The translations under genes and the position numbers were made by a program. A stretch of 64,000 nucleotides of DNA from Owenia fusiformis. Its lineage: Eukaryota > Annelida > Polychaeta > Sabellida > Oweniidae. Below are positions 12,601 through 23,612 of the stretch, one piece after another. The DNA lies in assembly GCA_903813345.2 (NCBI GenBank), contig CAIIXF020000006.1, forward strand, positions 19,287,936-19,351,935. The letters are read 5' to 3'. The stretch's first letter is position 1. Every line of letters starts with the position of its first letter. The notes below the pieces were generated by a model, which saw only the letters and a list, made by a program, of their open reading frames with translations, was not told the DNA's origin and did not search any database.

Positions 12601-14585
12601 TTGTTTGCCACTTTTCGACAATTGTCAAAATTTGGGGGTTTTGGGGGAGGGGTACAATTAGGTTAAAAAATTCACCTGATTCAGACTATCCTTAAATGAG
12701 CACTGATTCACCCGAGAGCATAACTTTTTCAAAACATGTAAGTGTTATTTTTGGACCACTCACATTAATGTTTCGTCTAATTTTCCCTCAGAGTTTCATC
12801 TTTGTCCAAATCTTATGCCATATTTGTTGAGATATATGAATGTTCATTATTTAAATCTTGCCTTCCTTTGCAGTTGTAAAAGATTCGGCATTAGGCGTTA
12901 TAAGTCCCAGAGCACGATAAATAAAAAATAACAACAAAATGACATAGAACTGATAGATGTTTTCTCCTGTGCGTGTCAGCCTTGGTCTACCAAATTGCTA
13001 TTCAGTAGGAAGAAACTCTTTTTTCAGTTTCCATTTTAATTTCCTGACAAATAGGGCGATCATCCCAGGATTTTTTCTATGATCTATGTGTCGCCATAGC
13101 AACTTCTGTTTTAGAGAACAAGAGAAAAGATTACTTTACCATAATTTTAATCATCCCACATTGTAGACATATTTAGAATTAGAAATATGAAGAAAATGAC
13201 AAAACCCCTTAAAACACATTTCTTAGGAAACAAATAGTGTCGTATTCTTGTTACTATGGCAACATAGTTTCTTCTTTTTGTCATTTTTGTCATACAGATT
13301 ACCTATCATACCAGGACCAAATCCTGAAAATTTTAATTCAGTGTCTTCATTAGTATCTTAGATATATAAGTTTATTATAGTGTCCCCTGCAGATTTTATC
13401 GGATTATATAAGGAAAATGCTCTGAAGAGGGTTGCCCAAGGATGCCACTTAACAGTTCTGGTATTTTTGAGGTCCCAACCCTCTATTCATGGGAATAGTT
13501 CACCATTGTAAAGCTACTCATGGTTAACTGACAGAATTGATTGTATCTTCAACTAAGAAGACAATAAAATGTTAAAACCAGAAGAAAACCACACCAACTT
13601 TCTTCTATTTACCAGGGGTAGGGCACTATAAAGTCATATTAAAATTACAAAATAGTACTTCATCACTCTAATAGATGTATTACAATATCACACATAGCTT
13701 GGGAATGTTGTTAGAATACTACTTTGAGCTGTTTAAGTTATCATATTTTGCTTGAAGCTACAAATATAAAATAAGCAAGAAAAAATGACAAAAATTGCAT
13801 ATTTTTTTCTAATTAATTGTATTTTTCCGAAACCAACAAAGATATCAACCTATAACTTTAGGGTAGTATTCAATGATGTACTAACAATGTATGCTGTAGA
13901 ACTCAGAACAATAGTTTATATATCCTTTGAGTTATGAACTAATATTATAGTACCCCCTAAAATAATTTCACAGGGGGGTAAAAACACTAAAATTCAGTGT
14001 TGTGACCACCCCGTTGAGCTGTCATCTTTTAATATCTTTATCAGCATGAAAAACTGATCCAGAAAAAATAGGTCTGTTGCTTTTTCTAAAAAATGCCTCA
14101 AAAACCCTTTCCCTTGAGATATTCTGAAATTGGAACCTGTCTAATATAACCATAAATCGCATACCTTGTTCCGTTTACCCGTAGCCATAAGTCATGTATC
14201 TAGTTCACGTTATTACAAAAACGAATTAAATAATATAAGATGACGGATAGAATGTTATTGTATCGGTATAGAAACAAAGAAAGTAAGGTTTCTTTTGGAC
14301 TCTCTACACCGCTTGATATTGGCTCCTGGTGATGGGTCATCGTGACATTGAAAGTCATCGGGGCAACCTAATTTATCTTAGTCAGTCTTTTTAGGCTTAT
14401 TGAATTATCTCAAAAGTGACAATGCCGGTGTAAAAGGGTAGGAGGTCCTCTCAAATTATGGTCCTACTCCCCATTGATTTATATGGTGACCTAAATACAA
14501 CTCTTTCCCTCATTATCTTATACGCAATCAGGGCCAGTAAGGGCCGTTAAGAAAGGGGACCATAATCCCTGGGGGACCATAATTA
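9672..14585. mobile_element. 4.9-kb element with long terminal inverted repeats
   Basis: The outer 160 bp (from AAATTATGGTCCCC at 9671) reappears inverted at 14427-14585. After a divergent spacer of about 230-280 bp on each side, a further inverted match of about 540 bp follows (10065-10610 against 13565-14140), including GGGGTGGTC and CTAGGGGGTACTAT-type motifs. The 3-kb interior has no recognisable transposase and only short frames. The structure resembles a non-autonomous foldback or long-TIR DNA transposon. I could not define a target duplication with confidence. Confidence 0.72.
10902..11737. mobile_element. pogo/Tigger-like non-autonomous element (836 bp)
   Basis: Ends read CAGTAGAACCTGCTAAGTGG and, at the right, the complement ending GGTTCTACTG. 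TA flanks both sides (10900-10901, 11738-11739). CAGT(A/G)(G/A)AACC ends with TA duplications are typical of pogo/Tigger elements. The AAGTGGAACACC motif repeats inside both ends. No transposase is present. It is nested inside the 4.9-kb inverted-repeat structure and is therefore younger. Confidence 0.83.
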
Positions 14586-14907
14586 CACCGGTTCGTCTAA
14601 ACCTTGCCGAGAAATTATTTTAGTGAATATAAAGCGATTGAATTATTCAGTACCAATAATATCTTATAATTAAGCGCCGTTGTCTGTATTGTCTGTCTAT
14701 ATGTCCGGCTATCTCTCCTCTTCATCGATCAAATAAAGGACATCCCCAGGACAAGGTTGAACATGAAATGGTTGGGTTCCAAGATCAATGATCAGCTCAA
14801 TATCATAGACTAATTAAGTATTCGAAACAAGTATTAAAGGAAGTCAACACTGTTTGTAAAATAAGGCCGACCAATGTCAAAGTTCTAGGTCAAGGTCGCC
14901 CAAAGGC

Positions 14908-15575
14908 AATTATGACTGCATTTTTGTACTTGCTTTTTTGACTGCGAGCAAGATTTTAACCCGAATAATTAGCTAGATTGTGGTTTGATTGCGGAATACC
15001 GCTGTGTCACTTTTGTCCCGCGCATTTGTGATAGCCGGTCGCTGGCGGTTACCTGTATTTTACAGGCGAGCAGGCGACCCAGGCGGGCGCTTTTATTTTT
15101 TTCATAGGGGTGGTAGGATCAAAAACACATTCCAAAATTATTTTATTATTTTTAACTGCAATTAACCAACGTAAATTGGCTCAAATCTACCCATGTTTTT
15201 CAACTTGGTAGGAAATTAAATACACATTTGAACACTCAGTCGGCCGGGGCCGGCCGATGGATCGGAGCAAATGTGACCCAGGCATACGTAATGCCTTGGT
15301 CACATTTGCTGCGATTCATCGGCCGGCGCCCGACCGATTGAGTATGTTGTTCAAAATTGAATACATTTCTGAACAAAATACTCAATCGGCACGAGCCAAT
15401 AATCCTTTTTTTCGATGCTCGCGGTTAAAACGGATCAATTATTACGCAATCGCATCAAAAACCGCAACGCGGTCGTACAAAAATGCACCCCTAATTTGAA
15501 ATAACCAAGCTATATATAACCACGGATTAAAATCTTGCTCGCGGTTAAAAAAGCATGTACAAAGTGCAGCCTGAA
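14908..15575. mobile_element. Foldback element with GC-rich central hairpin
   Basis: Left arm 14913-14962 (containing GCGAGCAAGATTTTAA) matches the inverted right arm 15524-15570. Between them lies a near-perfect hairpin at 15228-15354. The motif GCTCGCGGTTAAAA also occurs at 15417, so the interior is made of several inverted modules. No coding function is seen. Confidence 0.65.
15228..15354. repeat. Near-perfect hairpin, arms about 58 bp
   Basis: The left arm contains CGGCCGATGGATCGGAGCAA, then a short ACGTA centre, and the right arm is its complement ending in GATTGAGTATGTTGTTCAA. The stem is far more GC-rich than the surroundings. Confidence 0.8.
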
Positions 15576-15994
15576 TGTTCAACATTTTGGAATGAGTCCG
15601 ATTCAGCATTTGCAATGGATACCTTTTAATCAGCACTCTCGCCTTAAGTCAATACAGACCTGAGACTATCACAACAAACTCAGTATTCTGACAATCATAG
15701 TAATGGAACTATTGTTTATGTTATAGTGCTTACCTGATAAAAGCACGCGTGTTAGTGATTGGCTCCTTATCACGCAGAAGCCATTTTTCTTTAATCAATT
15801 TATATACGACTTTCATTAAAAAGGTAATAACACCATCGAACATAGTTCGTAGGGATATAGAGAAGCCATCCGTTCGTACGTTTGTTCGTTTATGTGTCTT
15901 GGCAATAACTCAAACATGTATCGACAGATTCCATTAAAATTCGATAGGTTTATGTCTTATCGGTGAAGGGCCTCTGCTCGAGAAGGAATTTTCA

Positions 15995-16700
15995 AGATGA
16001 CTGCTCAGATCAAAATGGCTGCCAATTTTTTGTATTAAATGTAATAATATACAGCAAGGTAATAGATTTTCTTCAAATTCTATATAATGATGCCGATTGA
16101 CATAGAAGGAATTTTCTAAATGTCTGCTGAATTCAAAATGGCTGGCATTTTCTAAAAAACGTCATCTTCGATAACTCAAATACCAGTGGACGCATACGGT
16201 TCAAGTTTTATATGCTGATGCCTAAGGACAAAAAAACTCCGCTGGAGATGAATTTTTTAAGATGGCCACTGAATTTCAAAATGGCTGCTATTTTTCGTAA
16301 AAGAACGTAATCTTTGTAAATTTCAGATACCACGTGACGGATTTGGCTCACATTTTATATTGATGATGTCTAGGGACAAAGGAGCTCTGCTAAACAAGTC
16401 ATTTTTAAGATGGCCATTGAATTTCAAAATAGCTTCCATTTCGACAACTAAGATACCAGTGAACAGATTTGGTTTAAATTTTACAGGATGATGCCTAGGT
16501 CCATATCCTAGGAACTCTTTTAAAGATGACTGCTAAATTTAAGTATAAACGCCACTTTTCGCAAACAATGTAATTATTGATAATTCAAATACCAGTGAAC
16601 GGGTATGGTTCAATATGTCGCTATTTATCAAAATGGCTGCCACTGGCATATTTCACAACGTAAACAACGTAATTAAATCTTTGATAATTTACATACCAAT
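15995..16700. repeat. Diverged tandem repeat, about 120-150 bp units
   Basis: The motif TTCAAAATGGCTGC recurs near 16011, 16133, 16277, 16424 (as AATAGCTTCC) and 16627. Between occurrences the order ATACCAGTGAACGG..., ATGCTGATGCCTAGG, AAGATGGCC is kept. About five old, degenerate units are visible. Confidence 0.6.
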
Positions 16701-16852
16701 AGATGGATTTGGTTCAACATAATATGCTGATAACTAGTTTAAGAAGAAAAGATGAATCAGGATATATGTCCTTTTATATGTCCTTTTATTTCCTCGCTAA
16801 AACGTTTTTGAAATATGGTTTTTATTACTGTCTTTGTTATATTTGATAAGTG

Positions 16853-17704
16853 CACTCCTCTCCATAAGTTTAGCAACCTTAGCTCCCCATTGAACTACGT
16901 GTTAAAGCCTCTTTACGTTTGATTTTTTATTTACTTAACCTGCGATGAAATAATTTATAATATTGATGGAAACGTAACTTGACTTTATTTTCCAATACCT
17001 CCAAAATTTTCCCAATTTTTTTCCTTAATTCCAATTGGTGAAGAGATTGATGATTTTGATGAATTTTTGAAAATCGTCATTCCCATGTAAACCAATGGAA
17101 ATGGTGGGTTCGGGGCAAATTAGAAATCAGGATATCTATTCAGTAAAAGATTCAGCAAAAAATATTTCTATATAGAAAATTGAATTTTCTAACTTTTTTG
17201 TACACCAAGTGTTTAGTTTACTTGATGAATACTAAAGTTACAGGGCTTGAAAGTCTCGTCTCCTGTGTTATTTCAATGGGAGAGATTTTTTGAAAACAAT
17301 TTTGATTTTAAAGCCCTATAACTTTGTAAAACCTGAGGACACGTATACTTTTTTTGTTATATAAAGTTAGCAAATTCAATTGCCTACCTAACTCGTATTT
17401 TTTGCAAGGACTCTGATGGATGGATATTCTGTCATATGACTTGCGGCAAACCTAACATTTCCCATTGGTTAACATGGGAATGTCGATTTTCAAAAATTTA
17501 TCAAAATCATCAATTTCGGCCTATTGTAATTGAGGAAAAAAATTGAGAAAATTTGTAAGTATTGGAAATAAAGTCAAATTACATTTCTGTCAATAGTATA
17601 AGTATTTGTATCGCAGGTTAAGTAAATAAAAATTCAAAGGTATAGAGGCTTTAACACGTAGTTCACTGGGGGAGCTAATGTTGCCAAACTTATGGAGGGG
17701 AGTG
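16853..17704. mobile_element. Foldback DNA element, family A copy 2 (852 bp)
   Basis: Same end sequences as the element at 5080-5944 (CACTCCTCTCCATAAGTTTA at the left, GGAGGGGAGTG at the right, followed by TA). Its left half matches the complement of copy 1's right half, so the two copies are in opposite orientation. The left flank is TG instead of TA, probably a mutation. Confidence 0.83.
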
Positions 17705-17807
17705 TATATGCACCTTTGCCTGAGTTTCGAAAAAAAACAAAAAAAACGGATATTATGGCATACAACAGTGACATGGGTTTTTACAATGCATGACACCTGC
17801 AATTATT

Positions 17808-18130
17808 TATAAAGCTAGCATGCAAATGGCCCAAAAGTTAATTTCACGAGACAAAAATGGCGGCCATTTTAAAAATAGGCGAGCTTTTGAACCAGGAGTC
17901 ATATGAAAGTTTTCTGTATTGATGTTGAACAAAAATAACTTAAAACGGGAATCATATCGACACAGGTTTTAAAGCAAGTGGTCCAAAGGTGAATTTCGCG
18001 AAACAAAAATGGCGGCCGTTTTGAAAATAGACGAACTTTTGAACCAGGGGTCATAGGTTTTTTTCTATATCGATGTTGAACAAAATAACTTAAAACGGGA
18101 ATCCTATTGGCAGAGGTTTTAAAATGGGCC
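17808..18130. repeat. Two 152-bp tandem units containing AAAATGGCGGCC
   Basis: Units start near 17808 and 17960. Each has ACAAAAATGGCGGCC, GAACTTTTGAACCAGG (or the variant GAGCTTTTG...) and ATAACTTAAAACGGGAATC. A partial third unit leads into a GACGGACAGAC-rich stretch at 18137-18182. The apparent - strand protein over this region is a by-product of the repeat. Confidence 0.75.
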
Positions 18131-18389
18131 AATTGTTGACAGACAGGCAGACGGACAGAGGGACGAACGGACGGACAGACGTGAGCTAAAAAGGACAAAG
18201 AGACCTTTCAAATGAGTCATGTCAGATATAGACCAAAAATACGGATTTGAATTTAACACATTCTTCTTTTTATCTTGTGAATATTTTTGGATCTGTAGCA
18301 CAATTTTTATTTTTTGTGATATGACGGCTTTCCTGTATTGAGGCTCATATCTTCACGGTGTTATAGCATGACGGTTACGTCAAGGCAAT

Positions 18390-18578
18390 TTGCAAAATTT
18401 TGCGGTAACGATAACAAAAAATGGCGGATGGGAAAGGCAGCATGTCCTCTTTCTCGCCTGTAGGCAATATTCACAGATAAGATTTCCCTTTAAACTAGAT
18501 CCATTCGGTGACGTATATATGGATAGTTATAAAGACTGGGTCAAATCTGCCAGGTTGTCTACAAGAAACAGAATATAA
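18390..18578 (+). pseudogene. Coding-like segment inside family C copy 1
   Basis: A + strand frame (containing FAVTITKNGGWERQHV and DWVKSARLSTRN) aligns without gaps to the corresponding strand of copy 2, where a TAA stop and substitutions break it. Several differences between the copies are synonymous, such as ATA/ATT, GGC/GGT, AGG/AGA and CCC/CCT. It is probably the remnant of an exon carried by the element. The opposite strand (18527-18715) is also open and also conserved in copy 2, so the true coding strand is not settled. Confidence 0.35.
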
Positions 18579-18964
18579 GCTGTAAACCTACCGACTGAGA
18601 TATCCAAGTTCATTATTTTTGGTCCATTCTCGTGTTTTCTCAGTACATGTGCCTCAGAGCCACTCAAAATATTAACTGTAAGTAAACTGTATATAAGCAA
18701 GGCATAACATGACAAATTCAGAACAGGAATGTGGTGTATATCGTAAATAATAAGGTTTCAAACGCAATGTCGTTAGACGACTGCGTATGCCTTCTATCGA
18801 ATTCTATGGACGGTAACGTATCGTATTAGTTGTACATAAGATATTTAGCGGACGGTTACGTGCCTGTACATCTATCTAGTCAAAGTTACTAGATCTGATA
18901 GCCTCTTTCCATGTTATTGTTATAATGGGTAAGAAATGGAATATTGAATTTCCTATATTTGTTT

Positions 18965-19087
18965 TTAGGACTCACAAGAGACGCTCTTGTTTCAGCCTCT
19001 ATAGAGCGAGGAAAAAAACTGTCGCTTGCTTTATTTATGAAACTAATGAAAGTGTAAAAGATAGCAATGAAGAGGCAAAAGAAGATT
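18965..19087 (+). pseudogene. Second coding-like segment in family C copy 1
   Basis: It follows an acceptor-like TTTGTTTTTAG. In copy 2 the matching strand (about 55488 down to 55300) reads FINETNLSKKDSNEEAKEEL and STDEYDKININESG, which is highly protein-like and acidic. Copy 1 carries a shifted frame in an A-run. Both copies have an in-frame TAG early in the segment, so the ancestral reading is uncertain. Confidence 0.28.
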
Positions 19088-19632
19088 AAGGATCAAGTAC
19101 TGATAAAGATGACAAAATAACAATGAATCGGGGTTTCGTATTTGAAATCAGGTTCGCGTGACCATCCATCAATTTTTTACGTTACCGCAAATTCAAAATA
19201 CATATGGCTTGAGTAGAACATATTAGGTGGTTTCCAATGCTCAATTGGCTTTGTATGATCGTATGTAGGTTACATATATATACACCAAGGTTTTTAGCCA
19301 ATGTAGACCATGCCCTAACAATAAAAATAAACAAATTACTAAATTTTGTGTAGTTTTGCATTTCAAACTTGACAGTTTTTCTCTTATTTCATGTTATCCC
19401 CGGGCATCAATTTGCAAAGACTACGTTCAAAACATACATTACTGAATGCACCAACGAATGCGACGCTTACATAAATCGTTCATCCTTTCATTGATACACA
19501 GTAGTAGAAAATAATGCACCAACCTTAGTTTTCTCTTCCATCGCGGCCATTTTATTGGATAAATCAGTGCACGTAGCCGTCCAACCTCGTTTTCAGAGGT
19601 GGCGTAACCGTCATGCTATAACACCGTGATCT

Positions 19633-20164
19633 TAGTTATATAAAAATAGCTTAGGACAAAATATGAAACCCATTTTATTTTTATTTCAACAACCCAACCG
19701 TCACATCGCCCCTTTCGACACAACTATATTCAACTGTCTGGGAATCTAGTTAAGCAATTACACTAAAAGTCAGTTTTAATTTGTCAGATATCCAATCACC
19801 GTTGCTCCCATTGATGAAATAATTAATTTATATGAAGAATCAATAGAATTTCTTTCAATCGATAAGGACATGAGTTTATTTGATAAACGTCCACTTTAAC
19901 CTACAAGTAATGACGAAAGTTTTGATACACTCAAAGTGAAATACTGAATGCTTTTATGTGGATCTGGAAAAGAGCCGTAGGCATAATGTAAACAATATTC
20001 TGACATAATTAAATAATATTATTTTATTGAAGGTTAAGAAAGATGTAAGGAATATATTTACATGAAACATCGATATAAAGTACTTAAATCATAGAAAATT
20101 GATCGAAATTTTATGAGCATAGGAGAGTTGATTATAAGCTCAACAAAATCCAGTATATAAACTT
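19633..20164. other. Nothing recognised
   Basis: AT-rich sequence with no splice-bounded frame and no clear repeat. Confidence 0.4.
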
Positions 20165-20372
20165 TCTTTTTACCCCCTGCGATAAGCAGTTAGCATTTCC
20201 CCGATTAAGAACTCGCAATCTGATTGGCTGTCGCAACACTGCAACAGAAATCATGTATAAGTCATTGTGCATAATTAGACCACGTGATTCAGTTAAATCG
20301 GGCGCTTCCAAATTGGTTATAGCAGGGGGAAGAAGGAGGTACGGATTCTTGACACCTGCTTAGGAGGATGGA
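20165..20372. mobile_element. Short dispersed element, family D copy 1
   Basis: About 208 bp, almost identical to the complement of 62629-62834, 42 kb away. Shared inner ends read TACCCCCTGCGATAAG and GTTATAGCAGGGGGA, a roughly 15-bp imperfect inverted repeat. Shared sequence continues past that repeat to CTTAGGAGGATG. No coding function; family unknown. Confidence 0.7.
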
Positions 20373-21827
20373 GTAGAAGTGACTCTACCACTAATTAGTG
20401 TAACCGGTTCCCATTCTCCAAATGTAACATATTTTACCAATTAAAGACATGGGAGACGCGGTAATTTTAAGAAATTGTGCATGCATCATTATCTCAACGA
20501 ATGAAGTTCGATAGGGATATTGTCCGTACATCAGTCCGTTCGTCCTTCTGTCTGGAAGATAACTTAAATACAAATGGACATATTAAGTGTAAAAATGATG
20601 TATATTGGTAAATAATTTTACGCAAAAATTTCTGGCTGTGGAAATTTTCGCAAAATTCTTATGTTTTTCATTTTAAACTAAAGTAATAAATACTTGTATT
20701 CGTCTAAGCAACCCACTGCCTGGGAAAGCAGAAAGTAGGCTATGTTAGTCACTGTCAGTCGTCATCTTGACTTGTATTAACACCCTGTGAATCAAGATGG
20801 TCAGTTGGTTCCCAGATCCGCCCCTGCAAGAGGAGTGCTAAAGGAAGGATTTCTGGCTTAGACGTTTTTTACTCCCGGAAGAACTCGCATGCCCCTAGAT
20901 GAACTCTCTTTGCACTATGAGAATGTTCCGATGGAAACTCTCTTTGCTAAAGGACCTCGACTAAATTCCTTGAACTACTCAACAGAAATGGATGTTAAAC
21001 GCGGTAAATTCCTAAACATCAGTCTGACAAAAAAAACTACTGATCAGAAAAGCAAGTTGATAAAGAACGTCTTGACATAGAACCTCTAGAACATCAACGA
21101 ATATCACACACAATGTCGATGTAAAGTGACAATTATTATTACATATGATACATTCACAGCTGACGTTTAGAAAAATTAAAGATATGAATTAAACCATAGA
21201 GCTGGCCAGGCTATACTACATGCAGATGTGGTTATATATTTATATATTCAACTTATCTAGTGGGACAACTTGACACTGTGCAATTGTACATCGATATCCT
21301 GAAGAAAATGGGTTTGAACATGATAGATAATTACATAAAGAATATTATTAATTTAAGCTCATTGATTCAGAAATATTTCTATGGAATAGAAGATTTCATA
21401 CGATGTGGTCTTTAGAAATGTAAATTTATTGTCAGATTACGTTAAATTGAAAAGGGCATATGCTGAACAATTAATAGTACAAGGTTTGATCCAAAAGTTT
21501 GACACCTTGTTTTTGACTCAAATTTTGAATTTATCTGATATCATTGTCTCTTGAACCCAAGACCTACCCCAAATCGAACTATTGCACTGAACTAAATATG
21601 TATATTACAAATCAAGTGCGCTTGTATGGTTTTCTGATTTGTTGAAATGAAGTTTTGTCGATCTCTTGAAAGTGAAGGGATGTTTTGACAATTGCTGCTA
21701 TTGTTTTGATTGGTCGATATGTATCCTGCACATGTTGTAGGCTGATTAGAAGGGTCGCTTCAAACAACGTGTATTGAGCATTACTAGCTATTCACACATA
21801 GCTAGGCAAGGTGTGTCCGATTCCAGC
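20373..21827. other. No confident gene
   Basis: A locally GC-richer stretch at 20700-20900 runs into a 63-codon + frame (20889-21080, MPLDELSLHYENVPMETLF...) ending at TAG. It has no clear splice signals and no family resemblance, so I leave it uncalled. The rest is AT-rich. Confidence 0.4.
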
Positions 21828-23612
21828 CATGGAAAATTCAAAATGGCCACCTTAACATTTACCCAGACTGCCTAAAAACTAATCAGTTCTAAACTTTCAA
21901 TAGAAACATCTCTAAAATTTTAGGATGAATCCATGAAACTTGTAAATAGCCCTCAAGAGACACGTTTTAAGGTATTACTTCACAGTGTATCAGCTTTTTT
22001 TGTACAGATCAAATTTTCCTGAAAACAACCCTGGTAAAAGATATACTGATGTATTACAAAATATATGAAAATTGGAAATATCGACCGTTCAGTTATTTCT
22101 AAAAAAATGTTTTAATTTAACATTGCTCTCAATGGGAAATTCTTTTTATTTTTTAAAACAAGCCTTCACAGACACGATTTTAGGACGAAAAATCCAAAAT
22201 GGCCGCCTTAACATTTACCAAGAATGCCGAAAAACTAATCAGTTCTAAACTTTTATAGGTAGAAACATCCATGAGAATTTCAAATTAATCCCTTTTAAAC
22301 GGTTTGGCTGGAAACCTGTAGCCAAGCCTTGACAGACAAGATTTTAGGACAGAAAATCCTAAATGGCCGTCTTAACATTTATCCAAAATGTCGAAAAACT
22401 AATCAGTTCTAAACTTTCATAGGTAGAAACATCCCTGAGAATTTCAAATGAATCCCTCAAACGGTTTGGCTGGTACCCTGTAGACAAGCCTCGACAGACA
22501 AGATTTTAGGACGGAAAATCCGAAATGGCCGCCTTAATATTTACCCAGAATGCCGAAAAACTAATCAGTTCTAAACTTTCATAGGTAGAAACATCCTTGA
22601 GAATTTCAAATGAATCCCTCAAACGGTTTGGCTGGTAACCCGTAGACAAGCCTTGACAGACAAGATTTTAGGACGGAAAATCCAAAATGGCCGCCTTTAC
22701 ATTTACCCAGAATGCCGAAAAACTAATCAGTTCTAAACTTTTATAGGTAGAAACATCCATGAGAATTTCAAATGAATCCCTCAAACGGTTTGGCATGAAC
22801 CCGTAGACAAGCCTTGACAGACACGATTTTAGGACGGAAAATCCAAAATGGCCGCCTTAATATTTACCCAGAATGCCGAAAAACTAATCAGTTCTAAACT
22901 TTCATAAATTGAGAATTTCAAATGAATCCCTTCAACGGTTTGGCTGGAAACCTGTAGACCAGCCTTGACAGACACGATTTTAGGACGGAAAATCCAAAAT
23001 GGCCGCCTTAACATTTATCCAAAATGCCGAAAAACTAATCAGTTCTAAACTTTCATAGGTAGAAACATCCCTGAGAATTTCAAATGAATCCCTCAAACGG
23101 TTTGGCTGGAAATCTGTAGACAAGCCTTCATAGACAAGATTTTAGGACGGAAAATCCAAAATGGCCGTCTTAATATTTACCCAGAATGCCGAAAAACTAA
23201 TCAGTTCTAAACGTTCATAGGTAGAAACATCCCTGAGAATTTCAAATGAATCCCTCAAACGGTTTGGCTGGTAACCCGTAGACAAGGCTTGACAGACAAG
23301 ATTTAAGGACGGAAAATCCAAAATGGCCGCCTTTACATTTACCCAGAATGCCGAAAAACTAATCAGTTCTAAACTTTTATTGGTAGAAACATCCCTGAGA
23401 ATTTCAAATGAATCCCTCAAACGCTTTGGCTGGAAACCTGTAGACAAGCCTCGACAGACAAGATTTTAGGACGGAAAATCCAAAATGGCCGCCTTAACAT
23501 TTACCCAGAATGCCGAAAAACTAATCAGTTCTGAACTTTTATAGGTAGAAACATCCATGAGAATTTCAAATGAATCCCTCAAACGGTTTGGCTGGAAACC
23601 TGTAGACAAGAT
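21828..23612. repeat. 162-bp tandem satellite array
   Basis: The marker GAAAAACTAATCAGTTCTAA occurs at 22229, 22393, 22555, 22717, 22878, 23029, 23191, 23353 and 23515, giving unit lengths of 164, 162, 162, 161, 151, 162, 162 and 162 bp. A degenerate extra unit precedes the array at about 21835-21960. Each unit also carries AAAATGGCCGCC and AATCCCTCAAACGGTTTGGC. Because 162 is a multiple of three, the - strand shows repeated 54-residue frames (motif LISFSAFWVN), but stops interrupt them. Satellite or array inside a transposon is likely. Confidence 0.92.

Larger units (their letters stand above)
18353..19629. mobile_element. 1.28-kb inverted-repeat element, family C copy 1
   Basis: Terminal inverted repeats of about 27 bp start TCACGGTGTTATAGCATGAC. 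A 3-bp target duplication TCT flanks the element (18350-18352, 19630-19632). A second full-length copy sits at 54811-56082 in the opposite orientation with TTA duplications. The short motif CGGTTACG or its variants recurs inside at roughly 18371, 18402, 18809, 18853, 19179 and 19604. Two families with 3-bp duplications come to mind (EnSpm/CMC and PIF/Harbinger), but the TIR matches neither well enough to assign it. Confidence 0.85.

Noticed and set aside
17899-18198. 99-codon - strand frame starting with VRPSVR-type residues
   Set aside because: The VRPSVRPSV pattern is the usual translation of GACGGACAGAC simple repeats, and the rest is the 152-bp tandem unit.
20889-21080. 63-codon frame after a GC-richer stretch
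   Set aside because: Plausible composition, but no acceptor/donor or upstream coding continuity could be shown.
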